64,000 nucleotides of DNA from Vibrio sp. JPW-9-11-11 (GTDB taxonomy: Bacteria; Pseudomonadota; Gammaproteobacteria; Enterobacterales; Vibrionaceae), in NCBI RefSeq assembly GCF_013369335.1, contig NZ_SZQJ01000005.1, positions 806,001 to 870,000 of the forward strand. The letters run 5' to 3'. Shown in pieces: positions 18,382 to 28,005 of the stretch. The stretch's first letter is position 1. Each line of letters begins with the position of its first letter. The position numbers were made by a program, and so were the translations under genes. The notes below the pieces were generated by a model that saw only the letters and a program-made list of their open reading frames with translations, searched no databases and was not told where the DNA came from.

Positions 18382-18410
18382 TAAAAAGAGCACTTTGATG
18401 GTGCTCTTTT
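18382..18410 (-). terminator. apbC terminator
   Basis: Stem AAAAAGAGCAC / GTGCTCTTTTT downstream of apbC on the minus strand, before udk. Confidence 0.85.
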
Positions 18411-18438
18411 TATGTCCAATTCCTTATGGAATGATACG

Positions 18439-19512
18439 CTATTCAACCATGGTGAACAGAATGGAATCTGGCTTGGCTTTACCCTGCCAATAGAGCCTAG
18501 CGCTCACTGCCTGAGCGAGCGACAGATAAGTCTGTGCGTGTTCTGATTCCGGTCTTGCCGCGACAGTCGGGGTGCCATTATCGATATCTTGACGCATCTC
18601 GATGTTCAAAGGGACTTGAGCTAACAAGTCGAGTCCATAATCTGCCGCCATTTTTTCACCACCACCCGCGCCAAAGATATGCTCTTTATGTCCGCACTGA
18701 CTGCAAATGTGGTAACTCATGTTTTCAACCAAGCCAACCACTGCGACATCCACCTTGTTAAACATCGCCGCGCCTTTACGTGCGTCCGCTAGCGCCAAAT
18801 CTTGCGGTGTGGTGACAATCACTGCGCCTGTCACCGGAACTTGCTGCGCCAGACTCAGTTGAATATCCCCGGTACCTGGCGGCATATCGATGACCAAGTA
18901 ATCAAGCTCAGGCCAATCCGTTTCGTTGAGTAGCTGCGCCAACGCTTTGGCCGCCATAGGCCCGCGCCAAATGGCCGCTTCATCCTTGGCCACTAAGTAG
19001 CCGATGGAGTGAGTGTAGATACCGTGCGCCTCGATTGGTTGCATCCACTTGTTGTCGCGAACTTGTGGGTGCGCGTCGCGCTGACCCAACATCAGTGGCA
19101 CTGACGGCCCATAAATATCTGCATCAAGTAAACCGACTTTGGCCCCTGATTTGGCAAGTGCCAAAGCTAGATTCACTGAGGTGGTCGACTTACCAACGCC
19201 TCCTTTAGCAGACGTTACAGCGATGATATTTTTCACCCCTTTAACCTCTGACCCTACATGGGTTTCAAGTGCTTTGGGCTGCACTTCAAGGGTATATGAA
19301 AAATGCGCCACCTCACCGGATTGCTGGGCACGTTCTATCCAGTGCGTCAATTCCTCAATTAAAGTATTTGCCGCGAACGGAATCTCAATCTTGAAATGGT
19401 CTGCGGCCACCGACACTAGGTTTGTCACACTCGCCCACTCGGGTGCCAAATTAGGGTGCTCAAATTGGTTTAACCAATCACAAAAATCTTGCTTAGAACT
19501 GAACTGACGCAT
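18439..19512 (-). CDS. apbC: Iron-sulfur cluster carrier ATPase ApbC/Mrp
   Basis: A 357-residue Mrp/NBP35-type P-loop ATPase that carries [4Fe-4S] clusters to target proteins. The deviant Walker A SAKGGVGKSTTSVNLALAL is at about 107-125, switch I DADIYGPSVP follows, and DMPPGTGD is the Walker B. The cluster-binding CxxC is in ICSQCGHKEH (about 268-277). The N-terminal 100 residues take the place of the usual MIP18-like domain but are poorly conserved. It is divergent from metG, as in E. coli. Confidence 0.95.
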   Translation of the reverse strand: MRQFSSKQDFCDWLNQFEHPNLAPEWASVTNLVSVAADHFKIEIPFAANTLIEELTHWIERAQQSGEVAHFSYTLEVQPKALETHVGSEVKGVKNIIAVTSAKGGVGKSTTSVNLALALAKSGAKVGLLDADIYGPSVPLMLGQRDAHPQVRDNKWMQPIEAHGIYTHSIGYLVAKDEAAIWRGPMAAKALAQLLNETDWPELDYLVIDMPPGTGDIQLSLAQQVPVTGAVIVTTPQDLALADARKGAAMFNKVDVAVVGLVENMSYHICSQCGHKEHIFGAGGGEKMAADYGLDLLAQVPLNIEMRQDIDNGTPTVAARPESEHAQTYLSLAQAVSARLYWQGKAKPDSILFTMVE

Positions 19513-19669
19513 AGGTCCTCCTTATGCATCTCATCCTATCACTGTGCAACGGGATACTGAACCCTGAAAAAACTAAGGTAATCCCGTCGTTCCGACCTTG
19601 GAGTCACTGGTGGGATAAGGTAGTATTACTCTCTATTTTTTTATACCTATCTAGAAGCGAATATTAAGT

Positions 19670-21745
19670 ATGGCAAACGATCCAAGACCTCTTTCTTCGA
19701 GAAAAATGCTGGTAACTTGTGCCCTTCCGTACGCTAACGGTTCGATTCACCTAGGTCACATGCTTGAGCACATTCAAGCGGATATCTGGGTGCGCTACCA
19801 ACGCCTACGTGGCAACACTGTAAACTTCATCTGTGCTGACGATGCTCACGGCACGCCAATCATGCTTAAAGCACAACAGATGGGTATCACACCAGAAGAG
19901 ATGATCGCCGCTGTCAGTGAAGAGCACCAGAAAGACTTTGCTGGTTTCGATATTAGCTTCGACAACTACCACAGCACGCACTCAGAAGAGAACCGCGAAC
20001 TGGCTTCTCACATTTATCTTGAGCTGAAAAAAAACGGTTTTATCTCTAGCCGCACCATTTCTCAACTGTTCGACCCTGAGAAAGAGATGTTCCTGCCGGA
20101 CCGTTTCGTTAAAGGCACCTGTCCGAAATGTAAGTCAGAAGACCAATACGGCGACAACTGTGACAACTGTGGCGAAACATATAGCCCAACCGAGTTGATT
20201 GAGCCAAAATCAGCCGTCTCTGGTGCGACGCCAGTGATGAAAGATTCAGAGCACTTCTTCTTCGACCTGCCTCAGTTTGAAAGCATGTTAAAGGAGTGGA
20301 CTCGCTCTGGCTCACTGCAGTCTGAAACCGCCAACAAGATGCAAGAGTGGTTCGAATCTGGCTTGCAACAATGGGATATTTCTCGTGACGCGCCTTACTT
20401 CGGTTTCGAGATCCCTGGAGAAAAAGACAAGTTCTTCTACGTGTGGCTAGACGCACCAATCGGCTACATGGGCTCGTTCAAAAACCTGTGTGACAAGCGT
20501 GACGATCTCGACTTCGACGAGTACTGGAAAAAAGACAGCACAACTGAGCTTTACCACTTTATCGGCAAAGACATTGTCTACTTCCACTCTCTATTCTGGC
20601 CTGCAATGCTAGAAGGTAGCGGTTTCCGTAAGCCTGATAACGTATTCGTACACGGCTACGTAACGGTGAACGGCGCGAAGATGTCTAAATCGAAAGGCAC
20701 CTTCATCAAAGCGGCCACTTACCTTGAGCACCTAGACCCAGAATGTCTGCGTTACTACTACGCTGCTAAGCTCAACAGCCGTATTGATGACCTAGATCTA
20801 AACCTTGAAGACTTCACTCAGCGCGTAAACGCGGACGTGGTCAACAAGATTGTTAACCTAGCGTCTCGTAACGCAGGCTTCATCACCAAACGCTTTGAAG
20901 GCAAGCTATCTGAGACATTTGCAGAGCCTGAGCTGTACAACGAATTTATTGCCGCTGCGGACCGCATTGCAGAGCTGTACGAAACACGTGAGTTTGGCCG
21001 TGCAATCCGTGAGATCACTGCCCTAGCAGACAAAGCAAACCAATACGTTGATGAGAAAGCACCGTGGGTTGTCGCGAAAGAAGAAGGTAAAGACCAAGAG
21101 CTTCAAGACATCTGCTCTGTGGGTATCAACCTATTCCGCGTGTTAATGACTTACCTAAAACCCGTCATGCCGGAACTTGCTGCTCGTACTGAAGCGTTCC
21201 TAAATGAAGAGCTTACTTGGGAAGGCATCGCTGCACCACTGACTGGTCATGAGATCACTAAGTTCAAAGCCCTATTCAACCGCATCGACCCTAAGAAGGT
21301 TGAAGCGATGATTGAAGCTTCTAAACAAGACGCAGCCGCAGAAGTTGCAGCTAAAGAAGCGGCAGAAGCAGCCAAGAACCAAGCCAGCCAAACCGAACTT
21401 GATAAAGATCCTATCGCAGACGAAATTGAGTTTGATGCTTTCGCAGCAGTCGATATGCGTATTGCGCGTATCATCTCTTGTGAGGAAGTGCCAAAAGCGA
21501 ACAAACTGCTTAAGTTCCAATTGGACATCGGTGGTGAAACTCGTCAGGTATTCTCAGGCATCAAGTCTGCGTACAAACCTGAAGAGCTAGAAGGCAAGCT
21601 AACGGTAATGGTAGCAAACCTTAAGCCGCGCAAGATGAAGTTCGGCATGTCTGAAGGCATGATCCTAGCCGCTGGCCCTGGTGGCAGCGACCTATGGATT
21701 CTTGAACCGCACGAAGGCGCACAGCCGGGAATGCGCGTAATGTAA
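19670..21745 (+). CDS. metG: Methionine--tRNA ligase
   Basis: A 691-residue class I aminoacyl-tRNA synthetase. The HIGH motif appears as HLGH in [12 protein letters not shown], the zinc knuckle cysteines are in [18 protein letters not shown], and KMSKS is in [11 protein letters not shown]. After an Ala/Lys/Glu-rich linker (about 555-585), the C-terminal tRNA-binding OB domain begins at [11 protein letters not shown] and mediates dimerisation. Length equals the dimeric E. coli type. Strong codon bias fits high expression. A perfect terminator follows. Confidence 0.98.
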   Translation: MANDPRPLSSRKMLVTCALPYANGSIHLGHMLEHIQADIWVRYQRLRGNTVNFICADDAHGTPIMLKAQQMGITPEEMIAAVSEEHQKDFAGFDISFDNYHSTHSEENRELASHIYLELKKNGFISSRTISQLFDPEKEMFLPDRFVKGTCPKCKSEDQYGDNCDNCGETYSPTELIEPKSAVSGATPVMKDSEHFFFDLPQFESMLKEWTRSGSLQSETANKMQEWFESGLQQWDISRDAPYFGFEIPGEKDKFFYVWLDAPIGYMGSFKNLCDKRDDLDFDEYWKKDSTTELYHFIGKDIVYFHSLFWPAMLEGSGFRKPDNVFVHGYVTVNGAKMSKSKGTFIKAATYLEHLDPECLRYYYAAKLNSRIDDLDLNLEDFTQRVNADVVNKIVNLASRNAGFITKRFEGKLSETFAEPELYNEFIAAADRIAELYETREFGRAIREITALADKANQYVDEKAPWVVAKEEGKDQELQDICSVGINLFRVLMTYLKPVMPELAARTEAFLNEELTWEGIAAPLTGHEITKFKALFNRIDPKKVEAMIEASKQDAAAEVAAKEAAEAAKNQASQTELDKDPIADEIEFDAFAAVDMRIARIISCEEVPKANKLLKFQLDIGGETRQVFSGIKSAYKPEELEGKLTVMVANLKPRKMKFGMSEGMILAAGPGGSDLWILEPHEGAQPGMRVM

Positions 21746-21763
21746 TCTCGCTGAACCACAAAC

Positions 21764-21792
21764 AGCCCCGTGAGTCTCACGGGGCTTTTTTT
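21764..21792 (+). terminator. metG terminator
   Basis: Stem AGCCCCGTGAG / CTCACGGGGCT with a T7 run, 19 bases after the stop codon. Confidence 0.92.
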
Positions 21793-21944
21793 GTGTCCAA
21801 ACTCACACTTTCAGTGCTGTATCGCACCATCTTGGATCACCAGCTACTAGCCATAAACACTAAGTTACTGTTTTTAAAAATAAAAAATTTTGGCATCAAA
21901 CCTGCTCTACCTAGTTAGTAGTACACATTAACAAGGAGTAAGTT

Positions 21945-22757
21945 ATGTTTGTGCTGATTTCTTTGGCTCTTTCTTTACTGATATTACTAGGCCTATTTTA
22001 CTTTTCAAAACAGCGTCATAGTGGTCTAGAGCGCAAGTTCGATATCTTAGTTTCATTACGTCAACTGTTGTTATTGAGCCGCCAACACCGTGCCATTACT
22101 CATCAGGCTTTAAGCAGTCACCATTTCGACATTCATCAAGCTCAGCTCGAACAAACATTTGATGAGATGATGAACTGCTCTAATCAGCTGATCGCCAATG
22201 CCCACTTCGACAACAAGCCGATGTACCGCATTTTACAACTCAAACTCAAAGCGCTGCATAAGGATTGGAACACTCGGTCCGTCGCTCGTAACCAAGTGAT
22301 TCATGGTAAGACTATTCGTCATTGTATGTTTCTTATGGACGAAATCGCGATTGCGTGGCTGATTGAGTCAGGTCGTGAAGATATTAGCGACGAATACCAT
22401 ATGAACTGGCAGCAAGTCCTCGATAGTATGGAAGTACTCACTCAATTAAGAATTTCGATTCAAGACGCGCACTACCCTGAAGGTATGCTGAGAGTGAAGT
22501 ACTACTGCGACAAAATGCGTCGTAAGCTCAACCAGCTATCAATCATTAGTCCGCTTTCAGTTGCGTCACCACTGAGTTCAAAAGCGATGCACTCGTTGAC
22601 CGAGCTCAACGCTACTGACGAACTCACACTCAGTAACGAAGAGCTCTATCAGCTAACGACTGATATTTCATTGGTGATATCTCAAGTTTACGATCAGATG
22701 CTGTCAGATATGACCGAAAGCTTGTACCAGCCTTTACCTAAAATCGCGTTCAATTAA
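21945..22757 (+). CDS. Unrecognised membrane-anchored protein
   Basis: A 270-residue protein that I do not recognise. It has one N-terminal membrane segment (about 2-21) followed by basic residues (KQRHSGLERK), so it is probably anchored with the rest on the cytoplasmic side or topologically ambiguous. The remainder is helical. The stretch LLLLSRQHRAITHQALSSHH recalls the repeated helices of nitrate-sensing (NIT) domains, but I would not assign that. AAGGAG lies 7 bases before the ATG. It has its own 5' region after the metG terminator and a weak hairpin after it, so it is probably monocistronic. Confidence 0.7.
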   Translation: MFVLISLALSLLILLGLFYFSKQRHSGLERKFDILVSLRQLLLLSRQHRAITHQALSSHHFDIHQAQLEQTFDEMMNCSNQLIANAHFDNKPMYRILQLKLKALHKDWNTRSVARNQVIHGKTIRHCMFLMDEIAIAWLIESGREDISDEYHMNWQQVLDSMEVLTQLRISIQDAHYPEGMLRVKYYCDKMRRKLNQLSIISPLSVASPLSSKAMHSLTELNATDELTLSNEELYQLTTDISLVISQVYDQMLSDMTESLYQPLPKIAFN

Positions 22758-22777
22758 AGTCATCGAACAACAAACAG

Positions 22778-22796
22778 CGGCTCCCGAGAGGAGCCG
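22778..22796 (+). terminator. Possible terminator after the unrecognised gene
   Basis: CGGCTCC / GGAGCCG stem with loop CGAGA; the following T run is broken (TTATGGTTT), so this is weak. Confidence 0.45.
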
Positions 22797-22886
22797 TTAT
22801 GGTTTCCGCCTTCAGAAAGAGCGCCGAAGGGATAGATTGACAGATTTCAACTAAACTTAGCGTTAGCGGTTATCAATGGAGCCATC

Positions 22887-23633
22887 ATGAATACATTACG
22901 CCTACTCGCGCTCGCTTTGCTTCTCTCTGCGAGCACCATGGCCGAAGAAAAACTCGTTACGTTCGCGATTGGCGAATGGGCTCCCTACACCAGTTCATCA
23001 CCACATGCTTACGAGAAAGTCGCTCAACAGGTGGTTATCGAGTCCTTTGAGAGCCAAGGTTATCAGGTCAAACTTGATTACTTCCCATGGTCACGTTCCT
23101 TAAAGCTCGCCAGTGAGGGAGCCTACGATGGCACTTTCCCCTGGATAGAAAACGCTGAGCGAAGCACTTTATTTCTCTACTCCGACCCTATTTTCACTCA
23201 AACTGTGGTGTTCTTTCACCACCAAGAAGCTGACTTCAACTGGCAACAGTTTGATGATCTCCATCAGTACGCAATTGGTGGGACTCAAGATTACCAAGCC
23301 GTTTTCTTCCTCAACCAATATGGTATAAGCCAAGAGATCTCGATTGACGAAGAGACCAATTTCAACAAGTTAGTAAAACTCCGAATAGACGCCTATCCAA
23401 CTGGGAAAATACGGGGACAGTACCTAATTAAACAAACGCTCACCCCTGATGAAGCACAGTTAATCACATTTAACGACAAACCACTGTTTGAGGATGAAAT
23501 GCATATCTTGTTCACTAAGCAGAATAAGGCGCGAAGCGAAATGCTGATGAAAGTTTTTGCCAAGGGATTGGAGGGACTGATCGCGAGTGGCCGTTATGAT
23601 GAAATCATGATCGACAGTAATCATATTGAATAG
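22887..23633 (+). CDS. Periplasmic substrate-binding protein, family 3-like
   Basis: A 248-residue secreted protein. The signal peptide ends at about STMAE (residue 20). The mature start FAIGEWAPYTSSSPHAYEKV and the VKLDYFPWSRSLKLASEG and DGTFPWIENAERSTLFLYSD segments match orphan SBP_bac_3 proteins common in vibrios. No permease genes are adjacent, so it may serve sensing or scavenging. The second such orphan in the window is at 14404. A bidirectional terminator separates it from udp. Confidence 0.8.
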   Translation: MNTLRLLALALLLSASTMAEEKLVTFAIGEWAPYTSSSPHAYEKVAQQVVIESFESQGYQVKLDYFPWSRSLKLASEGAYDGTFPWIENAERSTLFLYSDPIFTQTVVFFHHQEADFNWQQFDDLHQYAIGGTQDYQAVFFLNQYGISQEISIDEETNFNKLVKLRIDAYPTGKIRGQYLIKQTLTPDEAQLITFNDKPLFEDEMHILFTKQNKARSEMLMKVFAKGLEGLIASGRYDEIMIDSNHIE

Positions 23634-23650
23634 TCACGATAATCAGATGT

Positions 23651-23682
23651 AAAAAGCCCTGCGTGACAACGCAGGGCTTTTT
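23651..23682. terminator. Bidirectional terminator between solute-binding protein and udp
   Basis: AAAAAGCCCTGCGT / ACGCAGGGCTTTTT around GACA, with A and T runs on both sides. Confidence 0.92.
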
Positions 23683-23705
23683 GCAATACTTATGCTATCA
23701 GGAAG

Positions 23706-24464
23706 CTACAGCATTTTACGCGCCGCTTCCACTACCACTTTAATAGAGCGAGCTTCGGTCTCTTTTAATGTTGAGTGATCTGGGATCTCTTTTTGTGTGC
23801 GGTTAATGATAACGCCCGCCACACAACCGGCTTTCAAACCAGAACTTGCACACATAGTAAGCAGGGTTGCTGATTCCATTTCGAAGTTCAGTACGCCCAT
23901 ATCTTGCCACTCTTGCATCGAACCTTGGAAACGCTTAACCACTCGACCAGAGAAGGTATCGTAACGCTCTTGACCTGGGTAGAAAGTATCACTTGATGCC
24001 GTGACGCCCATGTGCACGTTTGCACCGCTTTCTTCTACTGCCGCTTTCATTGCCGTGGCAATTTCAAAATCTGCCACCGCCGGGAACTCCATTGGCGCAA
24101 AGTGTAGGCTTGCACCATCAAGACGCACAGAGCCCGTTGTTACGATCATGTCACCCACATTGACATGTGGTTGAATCGCACCTGTCGTGCCGACACGAAG
24201 GAAAGTACGCACACCAAGTTGAGCCAACTCTTCTACTGCAATTGACGTTGAAGGACCACCGATACCAGTGGAACACACCACAACAGGTTTACCATCTAGC
24301 TCTGCGCGGTAAAGAGTGTATTCGCGGTGACTGGCAAGAAAAACAGGATTTTCCATTTCTTCAGCAATCTTTTGCACGCGTGCTGGGTCACCAGGAATGA
24401 TCGCTAATGTTGCACCAGCCAAATCAGATTCAGTAACACCAAGGTGGAATACAGCTTGAGACAT
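23706..24464 (-). CDS. udp: Uridine phosphorylase
   Basis: A 252-residue phosphorylase that splits uridine to uracil and ribose 1-phosphate. It begins [18 protein letters not shown] and has [12 protein letters not shown] (phosphate binding), [19 protein letters not shown] and the RVGTTGAIQ segment. The uridine-site segment [20 protein letters not shown] is present. The upstream 200 bases carry a CRP-like site and an inverted pair of GTTGCAT words like CytR operators, matching the control of udp in E. coli. Confidence 0.96.
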   Translation of the reverse strand: MSQAVFHLGVTESDLAGATLAIIPGDPARVQKIAEEMENPVFLASHREYTLYRAELDGKPVVVCSTGIGGPSTSIAVEELAQLGVRTFLRVGTTGAIQPHVNVGDMIVTTGSVRLDGASLHFAPMEFPAVADFEIATAMKAAVEESGANVHMGVTASSDTFYPGQERYDTFSGRVVKRFQGSMQEWQDMGVLNFEMESATLLTMCASSGLKAGCVAGVIINRTQKEIPDHSTLKETEARSIKVVVEAARKML

Positions 24465-24569
24465 AGGGGGAACTCCTTATTGTGGCGTAGTCAGGTCGTG
24501 TGTTTGACTTGTTACGCTCTAAAATTCATCGGGTACGAATATACTCTAACTAACTAACCAAACACTTAT

Positions 24570-24585
24570 AGTGATAACGATCACA
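24570..24585. promoter_or_regulatory. CRP-like site upstream of udp
   Basis: AGTGATAACGATCACA has the GTGA-6-TCAC spacing of the CRP consensus and is palindromic in its outer four bases. It lies about 105 bases before the udp ATG. CRP control of udp is known in E. coli; here it is inferred. Confidence 0.6.
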
Positions 24586-24648
24586 ACAATGATCGCAACA
24601 AACAACACCATTGCACGCAAAATCGTTTTGCGTCACATTTTTAAGTAA

Positions 24649-24667
24649 ATGCAACCCATGGTTGCAT
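24649..24667. promoter_or_regulatory. CytR-like operator upstream of udp
   Basis: ATGCAAC and GTTGCAT form a perfect inverted pair separated by CCATG. GTTGCA(TT) is the half-site recognised by CytR in enterics. It is about 185 bases from the udp start and 53 from the end of zntA, farther than usual. Confidence 0.45.
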
Positions 24668-24719
24668 AAAAACTACCCATTGCATCAAACAAAGAATGAG
24701 TAGTCTTAGTGTAGAACGA

Positions 24720-27020
24720 TTAGTTTTGTTGTGAGTTAAATCTGAGCAAACGTAGCGCATTTAACGTCACGATAGCCGTCGCACCACTGTCGGCCAAAAC
24801 CGCCACCCACAGCCCGGTTATGCCAAGAAGGCTAGTCACTAGAAACACACCTTTTAACCCCAAGGCTAACGCAATATTCTGGCGAATAATCGCCAATGTG
24901 GCTCGCGACAACTCGATCATCCCCGCCAGTTCAACCAGACGATTATGGGTTAACGCCGCATCAGCCGCTTCTAGCGCGACGTCCGTCCCTCCTCCCATCG
25001 CAATACCGATATGAGCCGCTTTCATCGCTGGTGCATCGTTGATCCCATCGCCAACCATAGCAACATGGCTACTTTGAGCCAGTTGTTCCACATAATGCAC
25101 TTTGTCTTGAGGCAATAAACCGGCTTTGTAGTCAATGCCAATCATTGCGCTGATAGCCATAGCACTGCGCGGATTGTCCCCAGTGAGCATCATCGCATTG
25201 ACCCCAATTGATTTCAGTGCTTTGACCGCCTCAACCGAGTCGCTGCGTAACGTATCTTGCCACGCGACTAGGCCAATGATCTGCTCCTCTTGTAGGGCAA
25301 CGACCACGGTTTTACCTTGCGCCTCTAACGCTTCAATTTGTCTACTAATGGCTGGTGCAATCACACGCTGAACTTTGCTCGGTGCCAGTACTTGGTATTG
25401 TTTGCCAGCAATCGAGCCACTGACCCCGCTGCCGACCAGCGCACGTTTATGGTCAGCTTCGACCAAATTGAGTCCTAACCGCTTCGCTTGCGCAACGACA
25501 GAAAGCGCGAGTGGGTGATTGGACCCCACTTCAATGGCCGCAACTGTCGCCAATAACTCGTTGTCGCTCCAACCATTGATGCCAACCACCTCGGTCACTT
25601 GAGGCTTTCCTTGAGTAAGAGTGCCGGTTTTATCAAAAGCGATAGTTTGAATGTTTCCAAGTTGTTCTAGAGCTGCACCACCTTTAATCAAGGCTCCTCG
25701 TCTCGCCGCCGCCGCAAGACCCGAAGTAATCGCTGCAGGAGTGGAGATCACCAAGGCACAAGGGCATGCGATCAGTAACAATGCTAAGCCACGATAGAGC
25801 CATGTTTCCCATGGCTGGGCAAACATCAGTGGCGGCAAGACAATCACCAGTAGCGCCACCAGCATCATTAGCGGGGTATACCAACGACTAAACTTATCCA
25901 GAAAGCGTTCTAATGGTGCTTTGCGCGATTCCGCTTCCTCAATTAAGTGGAGTATACGATCAATCGCGTTTTCCCCCTGTTTTGACGTGATTATCACCTC
26001 GGCAACGCGATCAACGGCGACGGCGCCAGCCATGACACTCTCACCCTGAGTGCGCTCGACGGGTATCGACTCCCCCGTCAACGCGCTTTCATCGAACGTC
26101 GCCATCACTTGATCGAGCTTTCCATCGGCTGGGAGCCTGTCTCCGGGCGACACTTCAATCCTGTCGCCAGGGTGTAGTTCACTCGCCTTTACTTGTACCC
26201 GTTGACCATTGACAATCTTGGTTGCCTTCTCTGGCACCAGCGCCATTAGTGCCTGCACACCACGTCGTGCTCGGGATGCAGCAAACGCCTCAAGACGCTC
26301 ACCGACTAAAAACAGCAGTAACACCATTGCTGCCTCAACGGTTTCGCCTAAATAGAGCGCGCCGAGCGCCGCCACACTCATCAGAGTTTCTATGGCAAAA
26401 GGGGTTCCAGACTTGGCCAGCGCCAACGCCTTTCGGCCAATGGGATAAAGCCCGGCTAGACAGGTTAAGACGAAAATCCAATCGCTCAACTGAGGGAGCG
26501 TTGGCTTAAACATCCCAGCCACCGCCATTGCCAAAGCAATGGCGACAATTTGGCCATTTCCCTTGAGGTATTTTTTGACAAGCGATTGCGGCTGGTTCGA
26601 TTGTGAGAGCTTAGTTTTGCTGGCATAGCGAAATCCACTCTCAACGACGGCTTGTTCAACAAGCGCCTCAATGCCTGGATGACAAGCTTGAACCATCAGT
26701 TTCTCTGTCGCAAAAACCACCTTAGCACTGGTAACGCCATTGACACGGTTCACCGCTGTTTCGACTTTACGCGCACAAGAAGGACAATCCATCCCCTCAA
26801 TTTGCCAACTAAAGGTCAAAGCTTGATCTGTACTGGGGTCACTCTCCTCATCGGCAGGATCATTGCCGCTGGTACAGTCACTTGACGCACAGCAACTTGA
26901 ACCTGAACTGTCACCTTCTTGGACAGAAATAGAGGTTATTTTAGGGCTAGAACATGATCCCATTTGTGAAAGGGCGAGCGTCGCTTTTTGAGCGCGACAA
27001 GCGTGGTGTTTGGTGCACAT
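24720..27020 (-). CDS. zntA: Zn/Cd/Pb-exporting P-type ATPase
   Basis: A 766-residue PIB-type ATPase. After a Cys/His-rich leader (about 1-65, with CC and isolated Cys) comes one HMA domain with GMDCPSCARKV (about 74-84). Eight membrane helices follow, with the metal-site CPC in LIACPCALVIS, the phosphorylation motif DKTGTLTQGKP and the hinge GDGINDAPAM. CPC with this context fits the ZntA group exporting zinc, cadmium and lead. The promoter is of MerR type. No zntR is adjacent in this window. Confidence 0.95.
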   Translation of the reverse strand: MCTKHHACRAQKATLALSQMGSCSSPKITSISVQEGDSSGSSCCASSDCTSGNDPADEESDPSTDQALTFSWQIEGMDCPSCARKVETAVNRVNGVTSAKVVFATEKLMVQACHPGIEALVEQAVVESGFRYASKTKLSQSNQPQSLVKKYLKGNGQIVAIALAMAVAGMFKPTLPQLSDWIFVLTCLAGLYPIGRKALALAKSGTPFAIETLMSVAALGALYLGETVEAAMVLLLFLVGERLEAFAASRARRGVQALMALVPEKATKIVNGQRVQVKASELHPGDRIEVSPGDRLPADGKLDQVMATFDESALTGESIPVERTQGESVMAGAVAVDRVAEVIITSKQGENAIDRILHLIEEAESRKAPLERFLDKFSRWYTPLMMLVALLVIVLPPLMFAQPWETWLYRGLALLLIACPCALVISTPAAITSGLAAAARRGALIKGGAALEQLGNIQTIAFDKTGTLTQGKPQVTEVVGINGWSDNELLATVAAIEVGSNHPLALSVVAQAKRLGLNLVEADHKRALVGSGVSGSIAGKQYQVLAPSKVQRVIAPAISRQIEALEAQGKTVVVALQEEQIIGLVAWQDTLRSDSVEAVKALKSIGVNAMMLTGDNPRSAMAISAMIGIDYKAGLLPQDKVHYVEQLAQSSHVAMVGDGINDAPAMKAAHIGIAMGGGTDVALEAADAALTHNRLVELAGMIELSRATLAIIRQNIALALGLKGVFLVTSLLGITGLWVAVLADSGATAIVTLNALRLLRFNSQQN

Positions 27021-27049
27021 AAATTCATCTCCATTGATGTTACACCTAC

Positions 27050-27081
27050 AGTTTAAACCTTGGAGTCCACTCCAAGGTCAA
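27050..27081 (-). promoter_or_regulatory. MerR-family (ZntR-like) promoter of zntA
   Basis: On the minus strand TTGACC (27076-27081) and TAAACT (27050-27055) are separated by 20 bases. The spacer region holds a near-perfect dyad, ACCTTGGAGT and ACTCCAAGGT around a central GG. Over-long spacers carrying a dyad are the hallmark of MerR-type activation; the CTTGGAGT half-sites fit ZntR. It lies 30 bases before the zntA start. Confidence 0.88.
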
Positions 27082-27134
27082 ATAGTATTTTCTGTTTTAT
27101 CGCGACATTAAGCATCCAACCGCTGGGGTAAACT

Positions 27135-27160
27135 AAAAAGAGGTGTGAATACACCTCTTG
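27135..27160 (-). terminator. Terminator after CBS-domain gene
   Basis: AAGAGGTGT / ACACCTCTT stem with a U tract on the minus strand (AAAAA on plus). Confidence 0.75.
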
Positions 27161-27184
27161 TTGGCAGGACCGTGTTGCGTTTAT

Positions 27185-27601
27185 CTACACTGGGTGTTTG
27201 AAGCAATCATTGATGTTTTTGCCAATGGCACGCAAGACATCTCGACGAGTGATGATCCCAACTAACTTACCACTGTCGATAACAGGGTAAACCTTAGGCT
27301 TACCGACTTTCATCATCTCTGCTAACTCGATGATCGAGGTTTCCGAGGTAACAGAGAGAACTTCAGGATGCATACAATCTGCAACAGTATGGCTGTCTTG
27401 ACAGTAGTAACTAACGTTAATCAATTTCTCGAGTAAATCTTGACCGGATAAAAAACCAATGACTTCACGACGCTCGTTAACAACAGGCCCACCGAGATAG
27501 CGAGAATTCATCACTTTGTCGAGCGCGGCACTGAGCGACATTTCTGGGGTAAAGGTAACCGCTTGCAGGGTCATGTAGTCTTTTACTTTGAGTGATTCCA
27601 T
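27185..27601 (-). CDS. CBS domain-containing protein
   Basis: A 138-residue soluble protein made of two tandem CBS motifs: about 4-65 (KVKDYMTLQAVTFTPEMSL, VIGFLSGQDLLEKL) and 75-135 (TVADCMHPEVLSVTSETS, LVGIITRRDVLRAI). A CBS pair forms a Bateman module that binds adenine nucleotides and regulates a partner. There is no attached catalytic domain. It lies between zntA and nrtS, and I see no functional link with either. Confidence 0.9.
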   Translation of the reverse strand: MESLKVKDYMTLQAVTFTPEMSLSAALDKVMNSRYLGGPVVNERREVIGFLSGQDLLEKLINVSYYCQDSHTVADCMHPEVLSVTSETSIIELAEMMKVGKPKVYPVIDSGKLVGIITRRDVLRAIGKNINDCFKHPV

Positions 27602-27725
27602 TTGAGTCTCCTTACTAGCAAGCTAAGCTGCATATACTGTAAGTGTTGCCTAATTTCTTGATTTTACTAAATGGAATTCAACAATTTTTCCGATAGGTCC
27701 CAGCTATCGGTGAAATAACTTAACA

Positions 27726-27929
27726 TCAATCAACTTTAGGAGCATCGCGCTTGGCAAGCCATGCACTAAAAAGTGACACAGCAAATGGAACACAGTATGT
27801 CAGTAGTAGCTTGAGCCAATTGAGTGTCTCCCCACTCAGCATTGCATCATACTGGTTAATGACGTTGAGCAAGGTTCCAACAACCAGAGCGATAATCAAC
27901 GCCCGTTTCAATGCTAGTTTGGACATCAT
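27726..27929 (-). CDS. nrtS: NrtS-like small membrane protein
   Basis: A 67-residue protein with two hydrophobic helices (about 9-25 and 42-58). The pattern ALIIALVVGTLLNVINQYDA followed by NWLKLLLTYCVPFAVS matches the small nitrate/nitrite transporter NrtS as I recall it. The name rests on pattern memory only; a generic two-helix membrane protein is the alternative. It is divergent from the GGDEF gene. Confidence 0.65.
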   Translation of the reverse strand: MMSKLALKRALIIALVVGTLLNVINQYDAMLSGETLNWLKLLLTYCVPFAVSLFSAWLAKRDAPKVD

Positions 27930-28005
27930 ATTCCCCTTAGTTTCCTACCCTTCTAGTATTAACTGTCTAAACTATAAATAGCAGTAACTTCAACTTGGGG
28001 ATTAC

